The notes below the pieces were generated by a model that searched no databases, had not been told where the DNA came from, and worked only from the letters and a program-made list of their open reading frames with translations. From Pestalotiopsis fici W106-1 (taxonomy: Eukaryota > Ascomycota > Sordariomycetes > Amphisphaeriales > Sporocadaceae): DNA of 64,000 nucleotides. This document shows, piece after piece, positions 1-11,065 of the stretch. Numbering within the stretch: the first letter of the stretch is position 1; the number at the start of each line of letters is the position of its first letter. The stretch covers positions 1,502,977 to 1,566,976 of the forward strand of contig NW_006917091.1 of the NCBI RefSeq assembly GCF_000516985.1, read 5' to 3'. The position numbers and the translations under genes were made by a program.

Positions 1-543
1 TATTACTGGTGTGGAAAATGGGTAGCCTCCCCATCACTAGGCTCTGCCGGGCCGGTCATCAAACGTGTTGCCTACGGTGTCGGCATTATCGGTCTTGCCG
101 TCTCCGCCTGTCTTTATGTCCACATTGGCGCCAAATATATCTTTGTGCGAGTCCTCCGCAACTCTCGTCACCTGCAGGAGAACACCGTCATTCACTGGGC
201 GACTTGGCTCGGCTGTACCATTGGTATCTCCATTTGCTCCTTTTTGATTGCGTCGGGTATACCGATTTTCAACTATATCCTGGCATTGGCAGGTAGCCTT
301 TGCTTCTCCCCAGTAGCCATTTGTCTTCCTGGCTGGCTCTGGTGCCACGACTATAGCCACTACCGCAAGGGCAATGTGTGGCAGATCACTACATATTATC
401 TGCATGTGCTAATGATTGCATTTGGTGCCTTCATGACAATTGGTGGTACTTATAGTGTTATTCAGGAGATTATAGACGCTTATGCGTCAGGTGCCATTGG
501 ATCTGCATTCTCTTGCGCCGATAACAGCGGAACTGTGGTTTAG
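1..543 (+). CDS. Amino-acid transporter, C-terminal part (5' truncated by window)
   Basis: Open frame 1 runs from the window edge to a TAG at 541-543, about 180 residues with no start in view. The sequence is strongly hydrophobic, with about four membrane segments separated by short polar loops (around residues 22-38, 62-84, 88-112 and 132-152). It resembles the C-terminal half of fungal Aa_trans (AAAP) family permeases of the neutral amino-acid transporter type, which use a proton gradient to import amino acids at the plasma membrane. The loop reading H-x-TWLGCT and the ending after a last membrane helix fit that family. The N-terminal half lies upstream of the window, so substrate class cannot be judged. 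The gene converges on the acetyltransferase at 582-1235 with only 38 bp between the stop codons. Confidence 0.75.
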   Translation, partial: YYWCGKWVASPSLGSAGPVIKRVAYGVGIIGLAVSACLYVHIGAKYIFVRVLRNSRHLQENTVIHWATWLGCTIGISICSFLIASGIPIFNYILALAGSLCFSPVAICLPGWLWCHDYSHYRKGNVWQITTYYLHVLMIAFGAFMTIGGTYSVIQEIIDAYASGAIGSAFSCADNSGTVV

Positions 544-581
544 GGTTATTTTGAAATCGATATGTAGTATGGTAGCTTTGC

Positions 582-1235
582 TTAATTATAGCTGCTACTA
601 TTACTTCCGTAACTCGGATGTCCCAACCCTTTGCGTTCCATAATGGCCAACCCGGCATTTCTTTGAGTCTCCAGCAACGTCATGTCCATCAACTTCTCGT
701 AGAATGGCACTGAACGCTCCCAATCTGCGGTAAACAACATGCTCCGTCTCAGATATGGCATCTTCTCAATGACCTCTTGAACGCATGTGATGAGCCACTT
801 GCCAAGACCCTTGCCTTGGTATAGCTCGTCAACCCAAACGTCGGTCAAGTATAGAAATGTCGTGTAATCGGTAATACAACGCGCAAATCCTATGAGATTC
901 AGGTCGGGTTTGGTTTTCTCGCTCGCTACGTGACCTGCATCGGTTGTGGCGTCTGTAGGCGCAACTTCAGCTGCATTTGTCCGTGACTCGGCCGAACTCA
1001 GATCCGCTGGGTTGGTGCCAGATTGAGAGACTGAAGATTGGTAAAGACCAAAACACAGTGAATTCTCCAATGTTTCTTTCAAGACTGCATCCGGAAGCGC
1101 CTTGGCCCAATAAAATATTGGTGAGGCAAAGACAGCGCCAATCTTTTTGATGGGAACCAAAGAGGAATCGGTTGAGATGACATATTGATCTCGTTTCCAG
1201 GTATGCATGCGAGATTGCGAAGAAATTCGCGACAT
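582..1235 (-). CDS. GNAT family N-acetyltransferase
   Basis: A single exon of 217 residues. I start at the ATG at 1233-1235; an in-frame TTG 24 bp upstream is not a plausible fungal start. The C-terminal half carries the GNAT fold: a beta strand reading FLYLTDVWV is followed by the acetyl-CoA pyrophosphate loop YQGKGLGKWL (motif A, Q-x-x-G-x-G) and a helix, ending in the F-Y-E-K-L-M motif typical of the last strands. A low-complexity Ser/Thr/Ala-rich insert of about 35 residues (roughly residues 80-115) splits the domain before the LIGFARCITDYTTF strand and is unusually long for the family. The enzyme would transfer acetyl from acetyl-CoA to an amine; the substrate is not evident. A decayed copy of the insert-proximal segment lies at 2105-2165. 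Confidence 0.8.
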   Translation of the reverse strand: MSRISSQSRMHTWKRDQYVISTDSSLVPIKKIGAVFASPIFYWAKALPDAVLKETLENSLCFGLYQSSVSQSGTNPADLSSAESRTNAAEVAPTDATTDAGHVASEKTKPDLNLIGFARCITDYTTFLYLTDVWVDELYQGKGLGKWLITCVQEVIEKMPYLRRSMLFTADWERSVPFYEKLMDMTLLETQRNAGLAIMERKGLGHPSYGSNSSSYN

Positions 1236-2273
1236 ATTGAGTAGTAACGGGGTAATCAATGGTTAGATTTAGGGAATAAATGGTGAAAATGACTTGCGAG
1301 AATGCAATAGGATTACCGTTTTTTTTTTTCCGGGGATGGACTTATATAAGCGGCGGGGTAAACATACATCCGATTATCTAATCGGCCTTTACTCAAATTA
1401 TTACGATGCCAACACATTGCAAATTAAGCTATTATTCGCCGGAGAAACCCGGAACTTAGTGTATTCGGTACGTGGGTGGTAACTGGGGTAGACGCCCGGG
1501 TGCTTAGGTATTAGCTGGCACCTAAAGCGGTATGGATGTGTGTATATAACTATGCCCACCGAGTGCTGCGGATATGCTTGTTGTCACTTATTCGTGACTG
1601 GCAAGTATAAAATTTCTTCTCTTGTACCTTATTTTACCTAGTCTCACTGCCATTGGTTCTCCCTCAAGGACAAATCGAACGTGTCACGGGCATTTGGTCC
1701 AACTCATTATGTGGAAATCCAAGTCGCGCGGGGCAGTGTTTAAAAAAGAAAAAGACAAAGACGGGTTCATTATTATAATCCGGGGAGAGAAGAAGAAGAT
1801 GGAAAGATTCATTAGATATACAATTCTATGAACGCTTCCACACGACGATAATTCCTATTATCAGCTCAAATAACTCACGGTTGCGCGGGGGCTTTGGGGC
1901 TTGACAGTTGACGGAACGTTGCGGCTTGCCAAGACGAGTTGTCTGTTGCCTTCGGCTATAGGCAAGAAGCACATATTACCCAAGCTAGTAACTCTGGCGG
2001 CGAGCTCGCTGGAGTGTTTGAGCCGCATATCCATGGCGCGCGTCGCTTCAACATTCGAAGTAAGATGGGAGGAACCTCCGAAGCTTGTCATGGGAACTGA
2101 TGGTATTAGATTGAGAAATTGAAGATTGGGAAGGTTCAAGACACAGTGAATTCTCCAATGTCGCTTCTAATTTATGATTATTCGGGGCGGTGGCCGTAAC
2201 AGAGCCGGATACATCCGTGTATGGCCCAAGCATTTATCATCTCTCGATCGTCATGCCAGTATTAACACGGCTA
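1236..2273. other. Intergenic spacer with a degenerate gene fragment
   Basis: About 1 kb between the divergent 5' end of the acetyltransferase and the 3' end of the DUF6536 gene. No intact gene is supported. It holds AT-rich sequence, short homopolymer runs (a T-run near 1319) and the acetyltransferase-like fragment at 2105-2165. Other open stretches on both strands lack recognisable domains and have no plausible start and splice structure. Confidence 0.6.
2105..2165 (-). pseudogene. Fragment duplicated from the neighbouring GNAT gene
   Basis: The sequence matches about 1019-1079 of the intact acetyltransferase gene at roughly 80 percent identity in the same orientation, including an identical run of about 20 bases centred near 2150. 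Translated on the minus strand it gives TLENSLC followed by a Ser/Gln-rich segment, against TLENSLC in the intact gene. The acetyl-CoA binding half is not present downstream, so this is a partial and decayed copy. The limits are approximate because similarity fades on both sides. Confidence 0.6.
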
Positions 2274-5217
2274 TTATACATATAGCCGGCCTTCCTTTGG
2301 CTCCCCCTGCCATTGCAGTTCTGTTCCAAAGCTGAGATGGCCTACGGGGTCGTCCAAATCTGCCCATTGTTCGTGAAACGATGGCGGCATCTTCATTTCA
2401 CCCCATCTTAACAGGGAGCGCGAAATCCGCAGCCGATCTCGGCCCTCCTGGCGCTCGATCGCCGTTTCGGAAACGTCTCTAGCATCTCCCTCATCGCTGT
2501 CCCATTCGCTGCCCGAGTTGGGCAATAATGCCTCCGGGCTGTTGTTTGTGTGTTCTTCATCCTGCTCTTCCGAGAGATCATCTGAGCTGAACCCATTGGT
2601 ACCACTCGCGAGGTCCGACAATTCGATGGTTGTACCACCCTGTGAAAATGACTGCCGAGGCAGCAATTGGTATTCTTGGGACGTTGCCTGCTCAGAACTC
2701 ACGTCGCGTTCCTCTGAAGGGCGCCTGGGAGGGCGATTACCAGATTCAGTCGGGCTGAAGGCTGTGACAGTAGAGACATGGCATACCGCGCTCATGACGA
2801 TCGAATTGCTGGGGAAGCCGACCATATTACTGTTTTTAATTCTGCGGAGGCCTAAGACCAAGGGTACGGGCGCCAAGACGGTGGTGATGACCACGACAAG
2901 AAGGATGGACAAAGTGGAATAGCCGATCTGCATTTGGAGGCCTCGTACGTAAATGTCTGGAGGCACGCCAGTAAGAGTAAAGTCCTTGACTGGGTACAAA
3001 GTTTGGTAAAAACCTGATAGAATGGGAATTAGCATCCAAGTTGAGCGGTAAGCGTTGAGGGGAAGACTTTACCCCCATAGATGACGACTATATAAAATGT
3101 ATTGGAGACCATCCAATGGAGCACAATGCTGAGAGCGAGAAGTGGAACACTGTAGCTGTATGGTAGTTGCAGACGGTACGTCGAGACCTGCTCGCCACGA
3201 GGGTCTGTCACGCGCAGCGGCCGTGCAGCAACCGTGTATGAGAACCATTCGCGGGCTAGGACGAGACGGGTGAATATCGAATTGTAGGAGAAATAGCCCT
3301 CGGTAAGCATGAGCTGTGGAGCGTTGGCGATAAGGATGGCCTCGAGCATTTGAAGATGTCTCCCTAGGGGAGCTACATTGCCCCGGCCGACGGGGTGGAA
3401 GCTTCTGCGGACGACTGGTCAACAAAGATAGGGGTAAGTATCAATGAAAATTTCTCAAGCATACCTGTCACCATCTAACCCATATGATCTGAATGCTATG
3501 ATGAAGAGGCAGCACGCAACTGAAAAGATGCCGCCAATCAGGAGATAAGTAGTCAACCATGCCGACCGGCGAACCGAGGCATATCCCGACCAGACGGCCT
3601 TCCTCCACGGTCTGGGGCGCCAAAGCACCGACTCAAGGAATACAGCTTCTGAGTCATACTGCCAGCCTTCCAACTGTCTCACAAGCTGTAAGACCTCGAG
3701 TCCCAGACTGGGCTGGCCAAGTGTGACACGGCCGACTGTGGTTGGGTCTGGGTACCGGATGAACGATGCGATCGCATCACCTGGTGTCACGAGCATCCTT
3801 CCATGCGGCCGAAAGACTACAACCAGTGCTGTCAATGTCTTGAGAAGAAGGCATATTGTGACAAAGATCAGCAGTGGGACCAAAATGCCTATCATACAGC
3901 TTTGGGACGGTTCAGCGAGACAGTAGCTTGGGTTCAAGACTGCAACCGTATGACTTCCATTCAAATCCTTCATGGTTTCGTTGACTGGACAGCCTGTGTC
4001 GTTAAGAGAAGGCGGCGGACCATTAGGCCACACACCGTCTGGCATCTCCAGATTCAAAGGTGGTGGCTGTAGGAAACCCGTGCTCTGGAAGTTGACGGTG
4101 CTTGCCCGCAGATCCAGACCGTTGCATTTCTGACGGCATCCCGTTCCATCATCGTGCGCCGCATCCCTCGAGCAGGAAGTGGCGTACCACAGCGAATTGG
4201 GACTGTCCAGCGGCATACGCTGCTTCCAAAAGTCGCCGTAATTGCCCAGTGTGTTGCCGTTGATGCCCAACTCATTGAGATTCTTTCTGACGAAAGACTC
4301 TGTGTGTTGTACCCCGTAGCAGCGTCCGCTTTCGGCCATATCAAGTCCTAAGCTCTGGTTGAAATTGGTTGCCATATCGAAGATGCCACTTGGAATCCAG
4401 CCGTCGAGTGTAAAGCCAGTAGTGTTGTCCGAGGTCATGACTACCACAATGTCCTTATACTGTGTCATCGGCTGACAAGTACTAAGTAGCTTGTTACACG
4501 TGTCTATATCAATCTTGGTCCACTTGGAGGCATTGGCAGCTATGGAAGCTAGTAGCCCTGATCTAGATTTATCATATAAAAGCGATGGCCTGCCGCTCAA
4601 AAGGCTCGCCCCGGGCAGATAATACGGTGCGCCATTGACAAACGACTCAGACGCCAGTACTGTAGTCCAAGCTGCGCCGAGATAATTGATTTCGAATATG
4701 GTACTGTTGAATACGAGATGTATAGGAACCGAGGTGAGCATGAACATTGTCCACAAGGCGATCTTTAGTGGCGAAAGAAAGCGAAGGTTTCGTACTGACG
4801 GGATCCCAATCTCGGTCCATGTCTTTTTCGCTGTGCTTTGTCAACCTCAGACCTTGAAGGCGAGGCCAGTACCTGCATGAAAAAGTTCGAGGAGGCAAGG
4901 ACGGCCGTCGACACAGAGTTGAGCAGAAGGTGTAGGATGATGTTGAAATTACTGGAAGTATCACAGCCGCCGGTCCAAATCACAATGCTTCCCAAGGAGC
5001 CGCTCCTTATGGCCACTGTAATCGATAAAGCGATAAAAACCACCGTCACAATACTTGTAATTATTGTGTTAATGATAGCGGTCTTTCGCCATCCCGACTG
5101 AGGCAATCGAGGGGTTCGGATCTTCGGTATGACGCGACAGGCCACAGGGAAGCGAGGGACACGAGGCTTGCGTATAATGCCGAGTTTTAGCAGGCGAAAA
5201 GCTTGAGAAGGCTTCAT
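2274..5217 (-). CDS. DUF6536 multi-pass membrane protein with an apparent one-base frame break
   Basis: Exons on the minus strand are 5217-3465, 3404-3073 and 3013-2274; introns of 60 and 59 bp have AG/GTATGC and G/GTAAAG donors and CAG acceptors. The product would be about 940 residues. The N-terminal region has the DUF6536 pattern: GWRKTA before the first membrane helix, a Cys-containing loop (GGCDTSSN), a second helix, VDKA and then GIPSVRNL. Further membrane segments lie in the middle and C-terminal part, about seven in all, and the last 220 residues are acidic and Ser-rich. VDKAQRKRH and GIPSVRNL are in different frames: near 4818 one base appears to be missing (an extra base would give H-W-T-E-I-G), and no intron fits there. 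It is either a recent pseudogene or an assembly error. Family function is unknown. Confidence 0.75.
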
Positions 5218-6099
5218 GGCAAATGAAGGCGGGACTGGAATCGCGATAATCGCAAGGCGGAAAGGCTGAGGCTTACTGGCTTTTTAAGGAGGCTTCGAAT
5301 AAGAGTATCTGATAAGAAAATGTTTAGTCGCCTATATTGAGTGTGACAACTGAACGGTTACAAACTCTCAATAGCTTTGTAGTAACTTTGATCGCCATCA
5401 GTTACGGAACACAAAGGAGAAGTCAATCAGTTGCGTAGAACAAAGAAGAAGTCAATCAGTAAATTCTGCACGTAAGCGAGAGGAGGCCTATATACATATA
5501 AGGCTCGCAACGTTCGCAAGGCTCGGAGACTTTCATGATGCGTTGTGGCCTCAGGCACGGAGGCCAATAGACCGACGAGTGCCCGTCGCTACAAGAAGAT
5601 GGGGGCGAGGCTCCCACTGTATACAGCCACGGTGGCTGGGTGATTACAGTATCTTCCTTCCTTCAACGACTCGGGTCTCCAAATGCTCAGCCCGTTCCAA
5701 GTCCACCGATTTTGTTTGACAACAGCCAGGCTGACCACTGCAACGAGTGCCTTGGGACGTTCTGCCCCTAGTATCCTCCTACAATAAATCTCTTCGCCTT
5801 GCCAGGTTGGCCTTTGTGTAAGAATCAGTGGAACGATAGAGTGATGGGCACCGGTATATTGAGAAAACAACTGGAGCCTGCCGTTGGAACCACCTGTACG
5901 GCGATCCAACGGTCCTTATATACGAATCTGTATGCCCCCACGTGGAACCCCCACGCAGCCCTGCAGCGCTCTGACACTTTGTCACTATCTATTCTTTTCA
6001 GCTGTGCAACAAAACTATGTTTTTATTATTATTCATTGACATTACTTTTGAAAAATATGTTTGCCATCAAGTGGATCTGATGCCTTGATTTACATAATT
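5218..6099. other. Intergenic spacer, 0.9 kb
   Basis: Upstream of the DUF6536 gene and downstream of the AAA ATPase. It contains the two-copy tandem repeat at 5400-5457. A 106-codon minus-strand open stretch (5589-5909) and overlapping frames there have no recognisable domain or start and splice structure, so I do not call a gene. Confidence 0.5.
5400..5457. repeat. Imperfect tandem duplication, 2 x 29 bp
   Basis: Two adjacent 29-bp units (5400-5428 and 5429-5457) match at 24 of 29 positions, and both end in the same 11 bases, gaagtcaatc preceded by a. The array lies about 180-240 bp upstream of the DUF6536 start codon, where it could act as a duplicated promoter element, but nothing else shows function. 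Confidence 0.7.
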
Positions 6100-8706
6100 C
6101 TACTGCCAGTGATTTGCCCTGAATGACTGAGTGAGCGTGCCACGGGCATATGGCTCAACCTCGTTCTCTGGAAACCGGTGACTTCCCATGTTAGACAGTT
6201 GCACCTTGGAAGTCCGATACTCCTCTTCAAAGAGATCTTGAAATCCCAATGTGTCGGCAGCGACCTGCTGGATATGATCAAACCGAAGCCTCCCTCTCAT
6301 CCGATTCTCTGCCAGCGCCAGCGACTGTGCCATGGTGATGACATTGCGGATCTGCCGCCCATTGAGTTTCCACTCCTTGATATCATCCAGCCGAGCCAGG
6401 AGCTGTTCTTTGGCCTCGGTCTCCGAGCTCCCCAAGCGTGCAATGAAATTCAGCCATATTTGTCGTCTGAGGGCGGGCGATAGCTCGCTGTACTTGATGG
6501 CCAAGGAGACGCGGGACTGAAAGGCAACGTCCATGGTTGCTAGGCGGTTGGTCGTGAGGAAGAGGATTCCGCGATAGTATTCGAGCATTCGGAGAAAGAT
6601 GGAAACAATGGCGTTGCGTTTGATGTTCTCTAGGGAGCGCTGCTCTAGCACAACGTCGGCCTCGTCAATGAGCAGCACCGCGTCCCAGCGAGAGGCCTGC
6701 TCAAAGATGTTCTCCAAGCGGGCGGCAATATTTTGTTCAGACGAGAGCTCGCCAATGTTGATTGAGTACAGAGGCTTCCCTGTATACTCTGCAATACACT
6801 CTGTGAGCCATTATTTGTATTAGTAATTGTCACCAGACCTCCCGAAACACGCGCACCGAAAGGTTCAGTTCTCACCTGCTGTCAGTGTTTTACCCACACC
6901 AGGGGGGCCATGAAGAACAAGGACCAGCCCACACCCTTTATCGGGAATAAAGTCACTGATAATTTCATCTTGGCTTCTGTTCTTCTTGTGCTCTTCTACT
7001 AGCCCTCGTAATACCTTCTTCGTGTTTGGATTCACGACGAGGTTATCGATGGCCTCACGTTTCCATTGAATAGGCTTGAGGCTGGCAATGGTCGCAACAT
7101 ACCATTTTGTTGTACGGATGGCGCAACAATACAACTGCGATGGGCACAGTTGTGCCTGTAAGGCGTCAAATTCGTCTTCGGGGGAGCACTTGTCGTATTT
7201 TGCATAAGTCTCATCGAACCCGCCCACCAAGATTGGCGATTCAGAGGTTCCTGCATCGGCCATGGAGCTCATCATGGTCTTGATGGGCGGTGGAAGGGAC
7301 GTTTTATCCCCAAAGAGAGCCCAGCCGTCATTGTCCGCCATGACGCGATCGTTAAGGTGGATATGGTCATTCTTGCGCCTAAACAATGCGTCCTTTGTGG
7401 CGTCCAACTCCAAGGCCGGCCCGTCGTGATGCATGCACGTCGAGCTGGAAACCATGATGCTCTTCCAAAGACGTCCGCGTTCGTCAAGTCTGGAGAGGAG
7501 CTCGTCAATGGCGGCCTGGTCTCCGCCTTTGTAGTGGCGTAGCGGAAACACATCAAGGTCGGAGATGCGGCGCGTGCCCGTGTAGACGGGAATGCCGCTC
7601 ACGAAGCTCCTTCGCTTGAAGACTCTGCTGGATGAATCCCAGTCCAGAAACCATGATTCCACGGCGAACCTCCTCTTTAGATTCATAAACGACTGTATCA
7701 TAGGAACGAATGAAGACATCATGTCCATTTCCACGTCGTCGCCGAGAGTATCAATGCCACTGCGGTATTTCGTCGCAGCAATGACATATAGCCGAGCCTG
7801 CCCAAAATCGTCGAGGCCATACAACAAGTCGCCGGGCTTGAAGACGGCCCATAGGCTATTGAATTCCACAGAATCGCGCTTAATCGCATCGCGCGCTGCC
7901 TCGTGACTCGCAGCCACCCAGTTTTCGTACCAGGATTTCAACCCGTCCAAGTCTTTCTGTACTTGATCCGAGTCAAATTTTTTGGTAAACTCGGGCTGTT
8001 CGGCTGCGGCGAGCATCTCGTCATAATGGAAAAACAGCGGTGCATAGGGTTTTGGGATTGCTATGCCGTCGGGTTGTATAGATGATGCTGGGTAGAGTTT
8101 GCGCTTGCAAAAGGCATTGAAGAGTTTTTGTAGATATTTACTCTTGAGGAAAACACGAGTCTTGTCTGTTTCCTCCATCTCATACATGACGGAAAAGCGC
8201 GTGGTCGTGTCTTCGGTGATTGTGGGTTTCCACTGGGACTCGTCAATTACCAATCTCTTTCCATCTTTTCTATAGATTCTTCCAATAGCAGATGATGGAA
8301 CCTCTTCTACTGAGTCTGGCTCAGGAACATCTTCCGCCGTTTTTGATTCATCATCACTCCCTCGACTGTCTCCGTTCCCCACAACACGTACTGGGGCGTT
8401 ATCGATGTCCGTGTCTGGGTCAGTCTGCGTCGCTGAGCTCTTGAATTTGGGACCGTCAAGAAGTTTCTCGGTGTGCTGTGTAGCTGTAGGCAATTGAGTA
8501 GCGTCCTGTGGGGGTATAACAGAACCACTAGCATCTTCTGGAGCTTGAGATATGACTGCATCTTGATTTGCATGTCCCTGGGCTCCATTGGCCGATGGTG
8601 TCTCAATCTTGTCTCTGTCGGGCTCAGCTTCGTGATGACCGTCTGTTCCCACCACACCCGGCGGCTTCGACGTGTCTGGTTCGGACGAGTTCTCCGAGGG
8701 TGACAT
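6100..8706 (-). CDS. AAA+ ATPase with N-terminal DUF7025 domain
   Basis: Two exons, 8706-6876 and 6800-6100, separated by a 75-bp intron (GTGAGA donor, CACAG acceptor) that falls directly after the Walker A motif; 843 residues. I start at the ATG at 8704-8706, since the in-frame codon upstream is TTG. Residues 1-150 are a low-complexity acidic, Ser/Pro-rich tail. The middle carries DUF7025 features (VFLKSKYLQKL, LWAVFKPGDLLYG). The C-terminal AAA+ module has Walker A GPPGVGKT at about 600-607, Walker B LLIDEAD at 653-659, a sensor-1 segment FLTTNR and an R-x-x-I-W lid helix. It belongs to a large fungal family of BCS1-like or ClpX-like AAA ATPases; cellular targets are not known. The active-site residues are intact, so it should hydrolyse ATP. 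It stands alone with wide spacers on both sides. Confidence 0.9.
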
Positions 8707-9196
8707 CTCCAACTTCAAAAGTGTGAGACCTTGTGAGAAATGAATTTCATCGTGCTGAATAGAAAGCCCCAGCGTTCGCCATTATGTAGGATGCCAAATC
8801 CGGACCCCAACTTTTGCGTCTTTGGAGGGGTGGAAGCTCGATACAGGGGTCGCTCGCGTATCATTGCGTCCATGGCTACCTACTATCCATGCACTGCCAC
8901 AGCCGAAGGTAGATACTTGGCAGGGTGCGTCCAATTGACGTAACTGAGACCTACCACATGACGGTTTCTACAATGAAAGTATGCATAGAAATACAGCAAG
9001 GCTGGGTGGCGCTATTGGTAGCCGAATAGGAGAGACGAGTATGTTGAATTTCATGCATGACCCGTGTAAGTAAAGTTCCATCCATCTTGCATGTCTGCTT
9101 GAAACTAAGCAGGGAAACGTGTATTCTCGCCAAACCCTCATCACAAGTACCTTGATTAGGTATCTAGGTATTGGGCCTCTCAACTACCAGTCGACT
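8707..9196. other. Intergenic spacer
   Basis: About 490 bp between the 5' end of the AAA ATPase gene and the 3' end of the STAND-like gene. I see no coding, RNA or repeat feature. Confidence 0.5.
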
Positions 9197-11065
9197 TCAT
9201 TTTCGCTCCTCGCCCATCCCACCCGTGTCAATAAAGACCTTTTCAATCGTTCGTGCGACATCGTAGCTCATGTTTTCTGGGGGGTTATATATGCTTGTCA
9301 GTATCGCCCTCCGGCCGCTAGTCTCTGCTAGCAATCTCGCCAGGGCAGGCAGGAGGTCGCCAGTGAGGCTGGCCTGACCACCAGGCTTACACATTTCGAC
9401 TCGGTCAATCACCAGGAATACTTCAGTCAAGTTGCCGATCAGACTCTCGAATATCCTCCATACCTGGTCAAACGTCGCGGCATGGCGGAACCTCTGCAGA
9501 CTGTAGAATATGGGGTTCTCGTAGGGTATGTGAGGATGCAGCTCCAAAAGCTGAGCAATGAGCAGTTTGACGAGAAGGATGGGGTTTGGAGGGAGAGAGT
9601 TGAATGCCATGTCCGAGCAAAAGACAAACAGGGTCGTCATGGATTGTGGCAGGAATGCTTGTACAATGTCCATGGATAAGTCCGTGACCCAGGAGTCTCG
9701 ATTGCCTGACTGGCCACCAACCCATAATAATGGTCCGTGGCGCCCATGAGACCAAGCCACTAGGTTTTCCAGAATTCCATTGTTCTCCCAGCGATCGATT
9801 GGTGACAGACGAAATCCTTGAGACATGACTCTCTGTAGCAGAGATTCGGAATCCAAGTAGAAGTCGCCGACGGACGAAAGGAGTGCTTCCTGCAAGGACT
9901 GTGCATATTTCAACATTTCGAATTTGCCAATAACTGTGACAATAAATGTGAGCTCTTTCCAAGAACCATTTGAAAAATTCAGTTGATCCCATTACTCACA
10001 AGAAACTTGGGACTCCAGCCCAGTCATTCTCTCACTGATAAGTTCCATGCTGATACCGATAGCAATTGTTGCCTTTTCGAAGTTCTCGTGCAGTCTAGAT
10101 ATTGCTGTACCAAGCATCATGAGCCTTTAATAGATGGCAACATTGTGTTAATGATTACTGACCTTTAGCGTTCCCTGTCACCGTGTCCTTGATGTCAATA
10201 GTCTGAGCCTCGTGGGCCACATCCTTGAGGTCCTGCATCTTCTTGACTTCCGCATCGATCTGGTCCATGCTCTTTTGAAACTTTGGCTCGGTTGGCTGCA
10301 ACACTGCATCAACAAGCTTTCCGAGGCGTCCACTGCGATAGTACAGCAGTGCCTCATCAAGAAGTTTGGTGACCTCTGCGTATAGATTTGCCACGGCAAG
10401 TTTCATAGCATTCGTGGGAAATGCATTGCGATAAAACTCAACGAGGGGCAACTTTGAGCCGAGTGCTTCGAGATACATAAGAAGAGATTCTTCCCGGTCC
10501 TTCTTGGTCACTACGGCCTGGATGAGTGGAATTAGCACTTGGCTTTGACACGTTAGTATGAGTGTTGAGAGGACTTTGCTCATACTCTAAACAAGATGAT
10601 TAGAACTCCAAATGGAATCGTGTACTCTGGACTCTGGGGTACCAGTGTCTGTACCAGCCCAGAAGTCTTACCAACTACTTCGCAAAAAGCTGTAAAAAAC
10701 TTGTTGGTTCGTTGGAATGCTTTTGGGCGCTTGAGGGCCTCCTCCCGCTCATCCACGATCAAATGAAGCTTTTCTATTACTGCATCAGAGCTAGATGGCA
10801 CGATGGCAAGTAACTGTTTTTCCTCTGGTGTCAATTTTAGCCTAGACAGTCTCGCCTTGGACTCTCTGGCCGCTTGTTGGGCTACGGCATAGAAGCTACG
10901 GACCTGTCAATATATGCGCATCACTTCTTCTGAGAAAGGTATATGATGTTTACCAAAAATCGCTTCCTGCCGTATACCAACTTGCATTGCCCGTTGGAGG
11001 GGAGAGAACTGTAGAAGATCCGACTGTGTTTGCAGACACCAGCTCTGTAATGGATGGCTGGCCAT
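9197..11065 (-). CDS. STAND-like protein: DUF7708 plus NTPase-like domain without canonical P-loop
   Basis: Reconstructed exons are 11065-10978, 10881-10586, 10517-10163, 10104-10000 and 9933-9197, which join in one frame to 526 residues. The last three introns (68, 58 and 66 bp) have clear signals. The first (96 bp, GTATAC donor, CCGTAG acceptor) is the least certain; an alternative acceptor at 10904-10906 exists. Residues about 40-240 match the all-helical DUF7708 N-terminal module of fungal NLR-like proteins (PQSPEYTIPFGV; YLEALGSKLPLVEFY; LYAEVTKLLDEALLYY). The second half has a beta-alpha NTPase pattern, but the nucleotide loop reads WVGGQSGNRDSW in place of GxxGxGK[ST], while a Walker-B-like VFLVIDRVE remains. 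No WD40, ankyrin or TPR repeats follow. It may be a nucleotide-independent signalling or regulatory relative of fungal NLRs; this role is inferred. Confidence 0.7.

Noticed and set aside
5589..5985. Overlapping minus-strand open stretches of 106 and 68 codons
   Set aside because: No ATG-led, spliceable frame and no domain; the protein-like feel switches between frames, so it was left as spacer.
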